A stretch of DNA of 64,000 nucleotides from a virus (IMGVR_UViG_3300033149_003115:1-64000), one strand, 5' to 3'. Counted from the first letter of the stretch, positions 7,856 to 16,178 are shown. Program-made: numbers and translations. The notes: a model not told the origin generated them from the sequence alone.

Positions 7856-9757
7856 TTGGATTCTATCATTAAGCTCTTTAAAGCCCTACCCATCAAGGTC
7901 AGGAAAGGATCTAAGCCAAGTTCCAAGCTCCTGATGGCTAGTGTTAGCAATGGTATTCTATTCTCTGAGGATGTTATCTATAATTACTCTGAGAACGATC
8001 TTCTATCCATGATAGACAGGATAAAGAGTATCATAGGACTATCACCAGAGGACATGAATGCATCATTCCACAAGTCATGGAAGAAAGTAAGAGACACTCC
8101 TATGTTTCAGCTGGTGTTTGAGCAGCTGATACATTATTTCACTACCTATGGATATGAGAGGCTAGGAGTATATAGCTCAGATTATGTCTTTATACCAGCT
8201 GAGGATCTGGAGATACCTTCTTTGAAAGAAGGAGTGTACCTAGTACTAATAAAGGGATACACTGATGATGAGATAAAAGACAAGCTATTATCCCTCCTCT
8301 CATCAGGGATAGCTCTAAAAGGTGACACTGTAAAAGACATAGTTAATGTAGCTCTATACCTCAATTCTAATGATCTACTGGATGAAAATGCTATTAGCTC
8401 TATCAGGAATAGAGAAGCTAGATGTCTATTGTATGAGTATCTAGGGATAGTTCCAGAGGATCCAGTGGAAATGTTAAGACTAATGGTCTACCAATCAACA
8501 GGTAGCTCTTTACTGATCAAGAATGGTGATCTATATTCTGAAATACGATCTAAGCAGAACCTAAACGTTCTAAGATCTCTTAGAAGATACTGGTCTCAGT
8601 ATGGGTTGGATCCTCTGGGTTCTATTTTCTATAGGTTTAGACCTATATTCCTATCATTCAGAACTAACCCAGGACTACGTAGGTATGTTAACAGGATAAG
8701 AAAGCTGGCTAGACACAATCACAAGCCCATGTCGCTTTCCTACCTAGATACCATCACTGCTAGGATCAACAGAGGAGAGATCATAGACACTATCAGGATC
8801 AAAGAGGAACTAGACAAAGTGAATATCTTTAGAAAGACCAGACTGGCTTATGCTCTCAAGTACAGGATGACTAACCCACGTGTTAACCTTTATAGGGTAA
8901 GAAATGGTAAAGCCTATGTCAAAGGATACACATTCAACAACATAGAAGAAGCTAGTAGGGTCTATGATATAGTTATACACTCCATAGTCTCTGGGCTGGA
9001 TCATCTCAAGGACAAGAGAGTGTATATTCCTGATCACATAGTCTATGCTCTTCCCACTACAGAGAAGCAGTTCACAGGAGACATACCCTCTGGTAGCTAT
9101 GTCAGGATAGGATCTGACATGGTGTTTGGTGTACACTGGGATAATGTTGGTAACCACAGAATAGATCTGGACTTATCCCTAATATCTCCAGAGGGTGGAA
9201 AGATAGGATGGGATGCAAGTTACAGGTTAGGAAATGAGATACTATTCTCAGGTGATCTGACTGATGCTGCTAATGGTGCATCAGAGCTCTTCTATCTAAA
9301 GAGGGTAACATCTAAGAAAGACCTCATAGTCTTCCTCAACTATTACAACTACTCCAGAGACATCTCTGTACCTTACAAGATATTGGTAGCTAAGGAGCAA
9401 GTAGATGCTCTAGAGGAAAACTACATGGTTCATCCTAACAACGTCAAGTGTATCACCACTTCCAGTATCAGATCTAAACAGAAAGTACTAGGTATAGTCA
9501 GCATCTCTCCCACAGAGTCTAGATTCTACTTTTCAGAATGTACCCTAGGTAACAGTATCACATCATCCTATTCTAACATAAGCATGATGGCTAGAGAATA
9601 CCTGATCAAATACTACACAGACCCTATCAGCTTAGGTGATATCCTTTCTAGGGCTGGTTGTAAGATCGTTAACAAAAGAGAGGATGCTGAGATCAACTTA
9701 TCTCCTAATACCCTAGAGAAAGACAGAATAATTTCCATCCTAACAGGATCAGAATGA
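7856..9757 (+). CDS. Large protein with TerD-like C-terminal module, 633 aa
   Basis: The C-terminal third contains GVHWDNVGNHRIDLDLS, GWDASYR, GDLTDAANGASELFYL and a following LNYYNY segment. The D-L-D-L-S core and order of motifs resemble TerD-type calcium-binding beta domains, though this is by eye only. The N-terminal 370 residues are helical and unassigned. TTG start. It is the largest gene of the left arm and may be a scaffold or stress-related protein. Confidence 0.55.
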   Translation: MDSIIKLFKALPIKVRKGSKPSSKLLMASVSNGILFSEDVIYNYSENDLLSMIDRIKSIIGLSPEDMNASFHKSWKKVRDTPMFQLVFEQLIHYFTTYGYERLGVYSSDYVFIPAEDLEIPSLKEGVYLVLIKGYTDDEIKDKLLSLLSSGIALKGDTVKDIVNVALYLNSNDLLDENAISSIRNREARCLLYEYLGIVPEDPVEMLRLMVYQSTGSSLLIKNGDLYSEIRSKQNLNVLRSLRRYWSQYGLDPLGSIFYRFRPIFLSFRTNPGLRRYVNRIRKLARHNHKPMSLSYLDTITARINRGEIIDTIRIKEELDKVNIFRKTRLAYALKYRMTNPRVNLYRVRNGKAYVKGYTFNNIEEASRVYDIVIHSIVSGLDHLKDKRVYIPDHIVYALPTTEKQFTGDIPSGSYVRIGSDMVFGVHWDNVGNHRIDLDLSLISPEGGKIGWDASYRLGNEILFSGDLTDAANGASELFYLKRVTSKKDLIVFLNYYNYSRDISVPYKILVAKEQVDALEENYMVHPNNVKCITTSSIRSKQKVLGIVSISPTESRFYFSECTLGNSITSSYSNISMMAREYLIKYYTDPISLGDILSRAGCKIVNKREDAEINLSPNTLEKDRIISILTGSE

Positions 9758-9797
9758 TCTATAGTAGTATTATATCAGAGCTTGTGAGGACAGCTAA

Positions 9798-10058
9798 ATG
9801 TGGAAGATAGTAGATGAATCTCCTTATTATTATAAGGTAGTCTATTTCAAAGGGTACCAGGTCTTCACAGTGGATGACAACATCCTTGATCTAAGCTGTT
9901 TCCTTGAGGATTTGTGTAATGCAGAGTATTCCTATGAGGAAGCTCTTAAGATATCCAAAAGATTGGATTCTCTATCTAAGATATGTGATCTCCAGAGGAT
10001 CAAGATCATCAATAGACCAACCATCCTTGATAAGGAGTACTTACGAGATCATGTTTAA
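9798..10058 (+). CDS. Unknown protein, paralogue of the gene at 20857
   Basis: 86 residues with YKVVYFKGYQVFTVDDN and FLEDLCNAEYSYEEA. The latter is nearly identical to FIEDLCNAEYSYEEA in the 20857 gene, so the two are clear duplicates 11 kb apart. GAGG precedes ATG. Function unknown. Confidence 0.6.
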   Translation: MWKIVDESPYYYKVVYFKGYQVFTVDDNILDLSCFLEDLCNAEYSYEEALKISKRLDSLSKICDLQRIKIINRPTILDKEYLRDHV

Positions 10059-10070
10059 AGATATTTATGG

Positions 10071-10271
10071 ATGATGAGATACATGGTCAAATCAAGAGAT
10101 CAGACATCATCAGACACTATAGGACTTCTATTACCACCTGATAGTATCTGGAGATCTATCTCTGATATCTATAAGAAGATAGATGAGATAGAGAAGAGAC
10201 TGGATAACATCACAGATGAACTAAAAAGACTAGAGAAAGAGTTCTGTGATCATTGTACTTCAGATAAGTGA
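10071..10271 (+). CDS. Small coiled-coil protein, 66 aa
   Basis: The second half (IYKKIDEIEKRLDNITDEL) is a strong heptad coiled coil ending with FCDHC. Start could be ATG 10071, 10074 or 10083. Overlaps the next gene. Confidence 0.5.
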   Translation: MMRYMVKSRDQTSSDTIGLLLPPDSIWRSISDIYKKIDEIEKRLDNITDELKRLEKEFCDHCTSDK

Positions 10272-10456
10272 TGATCTTGAGCAAGAGATTCTATCTCCTA
10301 GATCAGACCAACAGACCAATAGCCTGTGTGATTAAAGAGGGAGATGTGTTCATAGTCTGTGATCTCAATGGTAAAGAGCTCTTTAGAACCCCCAACATCA
10401 GGGTTAAAGATGCTATCAGGAGAGCTTTACTAACACTATCTTGTATAGTAGTGTGA
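10271..10456 (+). CDS. Unknown beta-rich protein, 61 aa
   Basis: ATG overlaps the last base of the upstream stop; GTG 10268 is possible. Short alternating strands (YLLDQTNRPIACVIKEGDVF) suggest a small beta protein. No motif. Confidence 0.5.
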   Translation: MILSKRFYLLDQTNRPIACVIKEGDVFIVCDLNGKELFRTPNIRVKDAIRRALLTLSCIVV

Positions 10457-10467
10457 GATGAGGATCA

Positions 10468-10752
10468 ATGGATAAAATGACCAGAGTATTCTTGATATGT
10501 TCAACATTTGTATTTGTAGTCATGATCCTAGCAGCTCATTACATCATCCTGAGCTACTCTTATGATTATGACTATATCAAGGAAGATCATCCAGAGCTTC
10601 TAGAGTATGATAAGAACACCTTGTCAAGAGCATCCAATGCTCTTAACTATATAGACCCAGAATTCAAGATTACCACTTATGCTCTTTTCTTAGTAGTAGC
10701 TGGCTTGCTTATGCTCTTGTTAGCTTGTATCATGGAGGATGTCCTAAGCTAG
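10468..10752 (+). CDS. Membrane protein with two transmembrane helices, 94 aa
   Basis: Hydrophobic segments at about residues 7-29 and 70-88, separated by an acidic, Tyr-rich external or internal loop. No enzymatic motif. A small virus- or plasmid-type membrane protein. Confidence 0.55.
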   Translation: MDKMTRVFLICSTFVFVVMILAAHYIILSYSYDYDYIKEDHPELLEYDKNTLSRASNALNYIDPEFKITTYALFLVVAGLLMLLLACIMEDVLS

Positions 10753-10838
10753 ATCTGATATCTCCTTTAAAGCACTCTAATACCAAGAGATAGCTAAATT
10801 TGGTAAACATCGATACTCTCATAAAGAGGGTAAAATAA

Positions 10839-11231
10839 TTGGGTTATTATGTGAGTGTGATGATAGGTATCCGTACTGGAGGTGTATTTAGTCATCCTCC
10901 TAACCTCAAAGACATGGAGGAACGAATAAAGAAAGTCCAAGAGGAACTAGAGATGTACTATTTTGAAACTGAATATGCTATGACACGTCATAGGCATCTA
11001 ACAATGTTCAAGGGAGACTATGTTGTCTTAGCTGGAGTGTCCAATGGATGGCACTGGAAATATGTGTCAAAGTTTGCTAAGGTATTATCTAAGGAGTTTG
11101 GCACTGAGGTTATGGCTATGACATGGGATGAGCAGACCAACAAGATTAATTGTGGAGTGTTCCTAGATGGTAGAGACATTAATAATACTAACGAGGATCC
11201 TATAGGAAGAATATTGAGGAGAATAGCTTGA
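10839..11231 (+). CDS. Unknown protein, 130 aa
   Basis: TTG start. Alpha/beta protein with VSVMIGIRTGG, a central Trp-rich stretch (SNGWHWKYV) and VFLDGRD near the end. It ends in a TTGA overlap with the next gene. Family not recognised. Confidence 0.5.
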   Translation: MGYYVSVMIGIRTGGVFSHPPNLKDMEERIKKVQEELEMYYFETEYAMTRHRHLTMFKGDYVVLAGVSNGWHWKYVSKFAKVLSKEFGTEVMAMTWDEQTNKINCGVFLDGRDINNTNEDPIGRILRRIA

Positions 11232-11767
11232 CCATTAGGTTAGGGGTTTATAACAAGATCAAGAAGGACACTCCAACCATTCTATGTGTATGCTGTCCTC
11301 AAGAATGGCAACATGTATGTTTGAGGGATCAAGATCATAAGCTTCTAGAGCCACCATTCTCTCAACAGAGAGAAAGTATGCCTGTCAAGCTATGTGAAAG
11401 AGACATCATTATCCCCAGCTTGTTCTTCTCATATGATGAGCTGACTATGCTCAAACACATAGATCCATTGTCATCCTCATCCTATTTGGTTATTCTCAAT
11501 GATCATCAGAAACATACCAGTTTCCTAATAGAATGGGATCACAACAGAGAGGTTAGAAAGTCTTATCTCTTAGAGGTAGAGGACATCCTTCCTCATGTTT
11601 ATTTTAAATATCATCCAACACCATCAGGAAAGGTTAGAGCTGAGTACTCCAGAAGAGAGACCCTAAAGAAGCTAGGAAATCTGGCTCCGTACTTTAGGCA
11701 TAAGCTAGGATACATGAATGTAATTGGATTATCTTACAAGCTAGAGAACATACTGGATGATCTATGA
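11228..11767 (+). CDS. Unknown protein, 179 aa
   Basis: TTG start overlapping the previous stop. Contains an early CVCCP and scattered Cys/His but no ordered zinc motif. Overlaps the first family A peptide by ATGATGA. Function unknown. Confidence 0.5.
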   Translation: MTIRLGVYNKIKKDTPTILCVCCPQEWQHVCLRDQDHKLLEPPFSQQRESMPVKLCERDIIIPSLFFSYDELTMLKHIDPLSSSSYLVILNDHQKHTSFLIEWDHNREVRKSYLLEVEDILPHVYFKYHPTPSGKVRAEYSRRETLKKLGNLAPYFRHKLGYMNVIGLSYKLENILDDL

Positions 11768-11979
11768 TGAGCAAGGATGAGATCATATATTGTAAGACAT
11801 GGAAATATCAGAAGTGTCCTTTCAGTAGCTTGAAAACACTCCTGGAATACTGCTGTATCTCTTGTCCTAATCTTGAGGAGTGTGAAAGTGTGGGTGTATT
11901 GTGTAGCCAGTATGAGATAGATCCAGATAATTGTCCTCATAGGATAACCGAGAAAGAGATCCTGATAGAGTATCTATAG
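11764..11979 (+). CDS. Family A Cys-rich peptide (copy 1)
   Basis: Family A is defined here by YC...CP...YCC-x-SCP-x-LE-x-C...C...C-x-R and a hydrophobic end; eight copies occur in the window. This copy has the cysteine set C(9), C(18), CC(30-31), C(34), C(40), C(47), C(57) and the tail KEILIEYL. The regular cysteines suggest zinc binding. First of three tandem copies; ATG overlaps the previous gene. Confidence 0.65.
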   Translation: MMSKDEIIYCKTWKYQKCPFSSLKTLLEYCCISCPNLEECESVGVLCSQYEIDPDNCPHRITEKEILIEYL

Positions 11980-11989
11980 CTGATATAAG

Positions 11990-12193
11990 ATGACTGATCA
12001 GGAAATCTACTTTTGTAGAGGTAGATATTATCGGGGATGTCCTCAGATAGAGATTAATGGTCAAGTCTATGAGTACTGCTGTAAATCATGTCCTAGATTA
12101 AAAGAATGTAAAGGACTATCTTGTAGCATAAGCTTAAGTGAAACATGTGATCTTAGGTTAACCTTAAAGGACATTATAGTTGAATCTCTATAG
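11990..12193 (+). CDS. Family A Cys-rich peptide (copy 2)
   Basis: 67 residues with YFCRG, GCPQI, YEYCCKSCPRLKEC and a Cys-rich centre, ending KDIIVESL. Aligns throughout with the genes on either side, so the three arose by tandem duplication. Confidence 0.65.
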   Translation: MTDQEIYFCRGRYYRGCPQIEINGQVYEYCCKSCPRLKECKGLSCSISLSETCDLRLTLKDIIVESL

Positions 12194-12201
12194 TGGTCTT
12201 A

Positions 12202-12417
12202 ATGTCAGAGAACACTAGCAAAGAAGAGGCTTACTGTTATAAGAAATTCAGGTTATCATGTCCTCATCTCCTCTTTAATGGTTACCTTATTCAGTATTGT
12301 TGTAGATCATGTCCAGACCTGGAGAAATGTCCTGAATGGAGGAGATGTCCTAGGTACATGGATAATAGCTGTAAGTATAGACACTCCATGAGGGATGTTC
12401 TTCTAGACACTTTATAG
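12202..12417 (+). CDS. Family A Cys-rich peptide (copy 3)
   Basis: Contains AYCYKKFRLSCPHLLFNG and YCCRSCPDLEKC, ending RDVLLDTL. ATG 12202 is preferred over GTG 12193, which overlaps the preceding stop; either is possible. Confidence 0.6.
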   Translation: MSENTSKEEAYCYKKFRLSCPHLLFNGYLIQYCCRSCPDLEKCPEWRRCPRYMDNSCKYRHSMRDVLLDTL

Positions 12418-12427
12418 TGATGAGCTT

Positions 12428-12568
12428 ATGAAATGCCCATGTGAATCATGTGAGGAAACAGATGAGAGATGTCCCTTATACTGTGCAGTGTTCCAGGCAT
12501 GGTATAAGGATCATATCCTAGAACTAGGGAAATTAGGATCTAAGAAGTCTAAGAAGAGGAAACACTAA
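12428..12568 (+). CDS. Cys-rich basic peptide, 46 aa
   Basis: CPCESC...RCPLYCAVFQAW followed by a very basic end (KKSKKRKH). It is unlike family A and lacks the hydrophobic tail. Probably a metal-binding, nucleic-acid-binding peptide. Confidence 0.5.
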   Translation: MKCPCESCEETDERCPLYCAVFQAWYKDHILELGKLGSKKSKKRKH

Positions 12569-12599
12569 GTGACATGCTCATCAAGGAGTGATCTCAAAA

Positions 12600-12866
12600 A
12601 TGACTGAGGTATGTGGTGCATGTGAATCCAAGCTATCAGACAGGGTTAGTGACTGCTGTGGTAAAGACGTATGGACTTACTACTCATCGGATGATGCTAC
12701 CTCTTATTGCTCCAGCTGTGGACAAGAGTGTAAGCCTGTCCCACTAGAGGATTATCTCTCATCCCTAGAGGATGAGATTGAGAAGCTAAGGGAGCTAAAG
12801 AGAAGAATCCTCACCCTTGAAGCCTTCAAGGATATCAAGAAAGAGCTCATAGCAGACCTGATCTAA
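12600..12866 (+). CDS. Zinc ribbon plus coiled-coil protein, 88 aa
   Basis: CGAC...DCCG...YCSSCGQEC forms a zinc ribbon, followed by a coiled coil (YLSSLEDEIEKLRELKRRI). Start ATG 12600 has AAGGAGTG 9 nt upstream; GTG 12588 lies within that site and is rejected. Ends KKELIADLI. Same architecture as the genes at 15365 and 26523. Confidence 0.6.
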   Translation: MTEVCGACESKLSDRVSDCCGKDVWTYYSSDDATSYCSSCGQECKPVPLEDYLSSLEDEIEKLRELKRRILTLEAFKDIKKELIADLI

Positions 12867-12890
12867 AATTAGTATAATATTGTACTAGTT
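12867..12890. promoter_or_regulatory. 24-bp near-palindrome, copy 1
   Basis: AATTAGTATAATATTG followed by TACTAGTT is nearly self-complementary. It matches the reverse complement of 44147-44170 at 22 of 24 bases. It lies between genes and contains a TATAATAT core, so it may be a promoter/operator. Confidence 0.45.
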
Positions 12891-12903
12891 AGGGGGATCA
12901 AGC

Positions 12904-13143
12904 ATCTCTACTAACCCTTTAAGGACAGGTGATAGATGTCCAGATTACATATCCAGAGAATGTGACAAGATAAAAATGTCAGGTCTAAACATATCTCCAA
13001 ATATTTCCACTTATTGTGGAGAATGTACCGAATGTGGCACTGAATCCCATGAAGTGTGTATCCATTGTCCTCTGATAATAATGCGTAAGTTCCCCAGAGA
13101 GTTTTCTATCCTAATTAAGGAGAAGATAGTAGAGGAAATCTAA
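12904..13143 (+). CDS. Family C Cys-rich protein without a normal start codon
   Basis: The frame encodes TGDRCPDYI...YCGECTECG...VCIHCPLIIMRKFPREF and ends KEKIVEEI, clearly homologous to the genes at 13143 and 41458 (GD-x-CPD, CIHCP, F-x-EF). The coding frame contains no ATG, GTG or TTG between the upstream stop and the homologous region. Alignment with the 41458 gene puts ATC (12904-12906) where that gene has ATG, behind AGGGGGATCA. It could use an ATC start, be silent, or be poorly translated. Confidence 0.5.
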   Translation: MSTNPLRTGDRCPDYISRECDKIKMSGLNISPNISTYCGECTECGTESHEVCIHCPLIIMRKFPREFSILIKEKIVEEI

Positions 13144-13346
13144 TGATACCTTTAAAGATAGGTGATGAGTGTCCTGATTATATCAGGAAATATTGTAGAA
13201 TAAGAATTGAGGGCTATGAACCACAGTGTTCCCCTTGTAGCATATGTAAGATTGGGAAATACCAAATATGTGTCCATTGTCCTCTAGATGTTATGTTGAG
13301 GTTTAGAGAAGAATTTAGATATCTATTGGTAATGAAGGAGCTATAA
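13143..13346 (+). CDS. Family C Cys-rich protein, 67 aa
   Basis: IGDECPDYI, CSPCSICKIG, ICVHCPLDVMLRF and tail YLLVMKEL. ATG shares its A with the stop of the previous copy. CxxC pairs suggest zinc binding. Tandem duplicate of the 12904 gene. Confidence 0.6.
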   Translation: MIPLKIGDECPDYIRKYCRIRIEGYEPQCSPCSICKIGKYQICVHCPLDVMLRFREEFRYLLVMKEL

Positions 13347-13350
13347 TATC

Positions 13351-14334
13351 ATGAATGATAAAGCCATACAAGATCTATTAGAAGCTATGAAAGACTTTAG
13401 AGAAGATCTAAAGATGAATAAAGAGCCAGAAAATGAATGGGAGATAGCTTCAGAGCCCTTTAGAGGAAAGATAAGCTGGGATGATCTGAGCAGAAGACCA
13501 GATTATGACAGTATGATAACATTACCTACTAAAGGGTCTAAAGCCAAGCCTCTTAAAGTCTTTAAGACAGACACTTTCCTAGATCTATTATTCCTGGATC
13601 AAGATAAGAAGACAATAAAAGGAATCCCTGAAGGAGTTCAGCTAGGAGTGTTAGGAACATCAGGATCAGGCAAGTCTATCCTCATGGAAGAAATAGGGAT
13701 AAGAGCAGCTGCTAAAGGGATCAAGACCCTATATATCACATCAGAGGATATCTTCATTTCAAACACTCCTAGGTACGATCTACAGTCCAGGATGATGTCC
13801 AAAGCTAAGACACTGGGACTAGACTGGAACTCTATCAAGGATAACCTCGTGGTTATGGATACCGTAGCTAACCCAGAGCTCAGAGACTGGAACACATTTG
13901 CTGAGGTGTATAGGTACATAGCTGAGAGACATGATGTTAAGCTATCCATCATAGACTCTGTTACTATCCTGGAAACATACAGAGGATCTCTAAAGTATAG
14001 AGTAATGGAGCTAGCAAGGTTTAACCAAGTGAGAGGGATAACCTGTATCATGGTTAACCAGAGAGTGGGAGAGAGCTTTGACAAGTATGATGTGGCTGGA
14101 GGCATGGGTATCATACATGGTCTTGATGCTACAGTCCTAGTAGACAGAGGTAGAGTCTACTATGGAGATCAAATATCAGATCTGGGTAAGCGAGGAGCAG
14201 AGGTTTACATGGTAAGGGTTACAGACTGTAGATTATGTGGTTTTGTTAGAGAACATATCAAGACCTACATCACTAATGATGGTTTTTTAAGAGTATCAGA
14301 AGAAGGGTTAAAGATACTAAAGAACTATGAATAA
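13351..14334 (+). CDS. RecA-superfamily ATPase (KaiC/RadB-like)
   Basis: Walker A GTSGSGKS at 102-109, Walker B KLSIID ending at D202, and a later MVNQRVGE sensor-like segment are typical of the RecA/KaiC fold. The N-terminal 95 residues lack the HhH domain present in the RadA at 54784, so this is a second, distinct RecA-like protein. A CRLCGF pair occurs near the C terminus. It may assist recombination or act as an independent ATP-driven switch. Confidence 0.7.
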   Translation: MNDKAIQDLLEAMKDFREDLKMNKEPENEWEIASEPFRGKISWDDLSRRPDYDSMITLPTKGSKAKPLKVFKTDTFLDLLFLDQDKKTIKGIPEGVQLGVLGTSGSGKSILMEEIGIRAAAKGIKTLYITSEDIFISNTPRYDLQSRMMSKAKTLGLDWNSIKDNLVVMDTVANPELRDWNTFAEVYRYIAERHDVKLSIIDSVTILETYRGSLKYRVMELARFNQVRGITCIMVNQRVGESFDKYDVAGGMGIIHGLDATVLVDRGRVYYGDQISDLGKRGAEVYMVRVTDCRLCGFVREHIKTYITNDGFLRVSEEGLKILKNYE

Positions 14335-14351
14335 AAGAGGTATGATAAAGA

Positions 14352-14525
14352 ATGAGACTTAGAAGAGTAATTAGACTCATAGTTTCTACCCTTGGTATAA
14401 TAATCTCTATAGCTTGGATGATTATCTTTGTTATTTCAAATGCAACTATAATGATGATACCATTTGGATTATCTGCATTGTTTTTCCTTTGTTGTCTAGT
14501 AGATGAGATTGTTAGACTAGATTAG
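14352..14525 (+). CDS. Small membrane protein, 57 aa
   Basis: Basic N terminus (MRLRRVIRL) then two hydrophobic segments (IVSTLGIIISIAWMIIFVI; IPFGLSALFFLCCL). Ends DEIVRLD. Function unknown. Confidence 0.5.
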   Translation: MRLRRVIRLIVSTLGIIISIAWMIIFVISNATIMMIPFGLSALFFLCCLVDEIVRLD

Positions 14526-14536
14526 ATGATTATGTC

Positions 14537-14755
14537 ATGGATAATAACGATATTATCTGTATGAGATGTGGTAAAAGAATATATTGTAAGAGAACTTGTG
14601 ATCTCTTATCCAATACTTGTATCTGCTTAGAATGTGCTCTTGATATATTTGTCAAACGAGGTTATAGCCTAAAAAGAATCCATGATGCTATCCCAAAGTG
14701 TTATGATGTATCCTCTGATGAAGTATCTAGATTATTGGTGTTAGAATATCTTTAA
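14537..14755 (+). CDS. Family B zinc peptide (copy 1)
   Basis: Family B is defined here as C-x2-CGK-x-[FI]-x-C...C...CIC-x2-C, a variable middle, CY/CF-[DN], and the tail K-[KR]-[IL]-x-[VIL]-[VI]-x-x-L; about 20 copies occur in this window. This copy has CMRCGKRIYCKRTC, CICLEC, KCYDVSSDE and ends SRLLVLEYL. Zinc binding is inferred from cysteine spacing. Confidence 0.65.
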   Translation: MDNNDIICMRCGKRIYCKRTCDLLSNTCICLECALDIFVKRGYSLKRIHDAIPKCYDVSSDEVSRLLVLEYL

Positions 14756-14771
14756 GCTAGTTAGGGGATCA

Positions 14772-14993
14772 ATGATGAGGGTAGCTGTGTTAAGATCTCT
14801 ACCATCTCCTAAAGGGATACCCAAGGGGATAGTAGAAGTGTATGATGTAGATGCCAAGCTCTTTAGAGAGGAGCTTGAGGGCATAGTGCCTACTAACCCA
14901 GATGATCTTCACTACATAGATGTATGGTTGTCTAACCATGGTAAGCTAATCCATAAGATCAAGATAGACTACTCAATATTATTAGAAATGTAG
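14772..14993 (+). CDS. Unknown protein, 73 aa
   Basis: Alpha/beta protein without motifs; ends YSILLEM. Start ATG 14772 or 14775 after TTAGGGG. No family recognised. Confidence 0.5.
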   Translation: MMRVAVLRSLPSPKGIPKGIVEVYDVDAKLFREELEGIVPTNPDDLHYIDVWLSNHGKLIHKIKIDYSILLEM

Positions 14994-15012
14994 AAAGAGG
15001 TGAATAGAGAAA

Positions 15013-15360
15013 ATGGATGATGACATCCTAGCTGGCGTAGTCTTCTTCCTCCTGATAGCTCTGGCAGTAGGGGGAAGCATCATGTATTTGGTAATGTTTT
15101 ACCAGAGTGCCACAGTGAGGACAGTAACTATCAAGGAGAAATGGGTTAAAGCTTCTGGATCAGACAAGCAGATATATCTATTCTCTGACACTGATGGGAA
15201 TGTCTATTGTATAGTAGATGAGCTACTACTATGGAGATTTGATGCATCAGACAGATGGGCTAAGCTAGAGGTAGGAAAGACATACAGGATAACATTCTAT
15301 GGATGGAGGATACAGTTCTTCTCATGGTATCCTAATGCCATAGAGATAGAGGAGATATAA
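15013..15360 (+). CDS. Membrane-anchored beta-domain protein, 115 aa
   Basis: An N-terminal transmembrane helix (about 5-29) precedes a soluble beta-rich domain with WVKASGSDKQIYLFSDTDG, LLWRFDASD and VGKTYRITFYGWR. This layout resembles uncharacterised phage/bacterial proteins (possibly DUF1523-like). It ends NAIEIEEI. Likely exposed on one face of the membrane; function unknown. Confidence 0.6.
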   Translation: MDDDILAGVVFFLLIALAVGGSIMYLVMFYQSATVRTVTIKEKWVKASGSDKQIYLFSDTDGNVYCIVDELLLWRFDASDRWAKLEVGKTYRITFYGWRIQFFSWYPNAIEIEEI

Positions 15361-15364
15361 AGAA

Positions 15365-15595
15365 ATGGCTAGATGCATATCTTGTGGACTACACTTAAAC
15401 GACAAGGCTATTTGCTTAGAATGTTATAATGAGCTGCTCTATGAGAGAGACCAGCTTGCCAGTGAAACTGATAGACTACATAAATTAATAGCTGATCTGG
15501 AGTCTAGAATAGCAGACTTAGAGTATGAGCTTTCATGCTCCAGGGAAGACATAGACTACTGGAAAGAGCGATATCATAGATCACTAGGTGTATAG
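15365..15595 (+). CDS. Zinc ribbon plus coiled-coil protein, 76 aa
   Basis: CISCG...CLECY followed by a long coiled coil (LASETDRLHKLIADLESRI). Its stop codon is the first triplet of the TAGTGGGA hairpin. Same layout as the 12600 and 26523 genes. Confidence 0.55.
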   Translation: MARCISCGLHLNDKAICLECYNELLYERDQLASETDRLHKLIADLESRIADLEYELSCSREDIDYWKERYHRSLGV

Positions 15596-15614
15596 TGGGA
15601 TGCTACTCCCACTA
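15593..15614. terminator. TAGTGGGA hairpin, copy 1
   Basis: TAGTGGGA (15593-15600), 6-nt loop, TCCCACTA (15607-15614). Sits at a gene end. Related elements lie at 26808, 41390 and 51292. A 20-nt stretch here is identical to coding sequence near 7327. Terminator, RNA-processing site or small repeat are possible. Confidence 0.45.
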
Positions 15615-15668
15615 AGATTTTAGCTATAGTAATAGAAGAGCTAGAGTCTGATTAGACAATTAGAAGGT

Positions 15669-15989
15669 ATGAAGTTGAGCTATCTTAAAAGAATTAAACA
15701 GTTCACTGTTCTAGGGAAAACCTTTAAAGTTAAAGCAGGTAAACGACGTGGTGTTGATCTCAAATGTACATGTGGAAGTAAGGAGTTCTCCTTCTTCTTT
15801 GACATATCAATGCTAGATATTAATGAATATGAAAAATACCAGGAATTGTTTGGAAGCATGGAAGCTTATATTATGAAATGTAAGAAGTGTGGTAAGTATT
15901 ACCTGGAACGAGAAGTATGGGACTACGACTACTTCTATGTCAATCCTCTAGTTGAGGTATTTAATGAGAATACTACTAAGAGAGAGTGA
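15669..15989 (+). CDS. Zinc ribbon protein, 106 aa
   Basis: CTCGSKEF and CKKCGKYY (about 45 residues apart) form a ribbon after a basic N terminus. Similar to small transcription-associated ribbons but not assignable. Acidic, Tyr-rich region after the ribbon. Confidence 0.55.
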   Translation: MKLSYLKRIKQFTVLGKTFKVKAGKRRGVDLKCTCGSKEFSFFFDISMLDINEYEKYQELFGSMEAYIMKCKKCGKYYLEREVWDYDYFYVNPLVEVFNENTTKRE

Positions 15990-15995
15990 TTAACT

Positions 15996-16166
15996 ATGAA
16001 ATTAAAATACCCTGATTGTAAGATTTGTAAGAAGCTAGCTACAGAACTGTCTAACTCCTCGGAGATAATACAAGCCATTAATGATTATCATGAAAGCAAA
16101 GGCTCATATGAGCTATTTCCCAAACAATATCAGGACTTGGTGATAGACATAATGTTAAGGATATAG
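15996..16166 (+). CDS. Unknown peptide, 56 aa
   Basis: Starts MKLKYPDCKICKK, so it has one C-x2-C pair, then a helical stretch and the end VIDIMLRI. Ends inside the AGGAGGT ribosome-binding site of the next gene. Confidence 0.45.
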   Translation: MKLKYPDCKICKKLATELSNSSEIIQAINDYHESKGSYELFPKQYQDLVIDIMLRI

Positions 16167-16178
16167 GAGGTAGTAAAG

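Noticed and set aside
8810-9157. 115-residue antisense frame
   Set aside because: Inside the 633-residue gene on the other strand, without start signals; all other genes are on the + strand.
13638-14114. 158-residue antisense frame
   Set aside because: Lies wholly opposite the RecA-like ATPase gene, has no ribosome-binding site and encodes a Ser/Leu-rich sequence expected from the complement of AG-rich codons.
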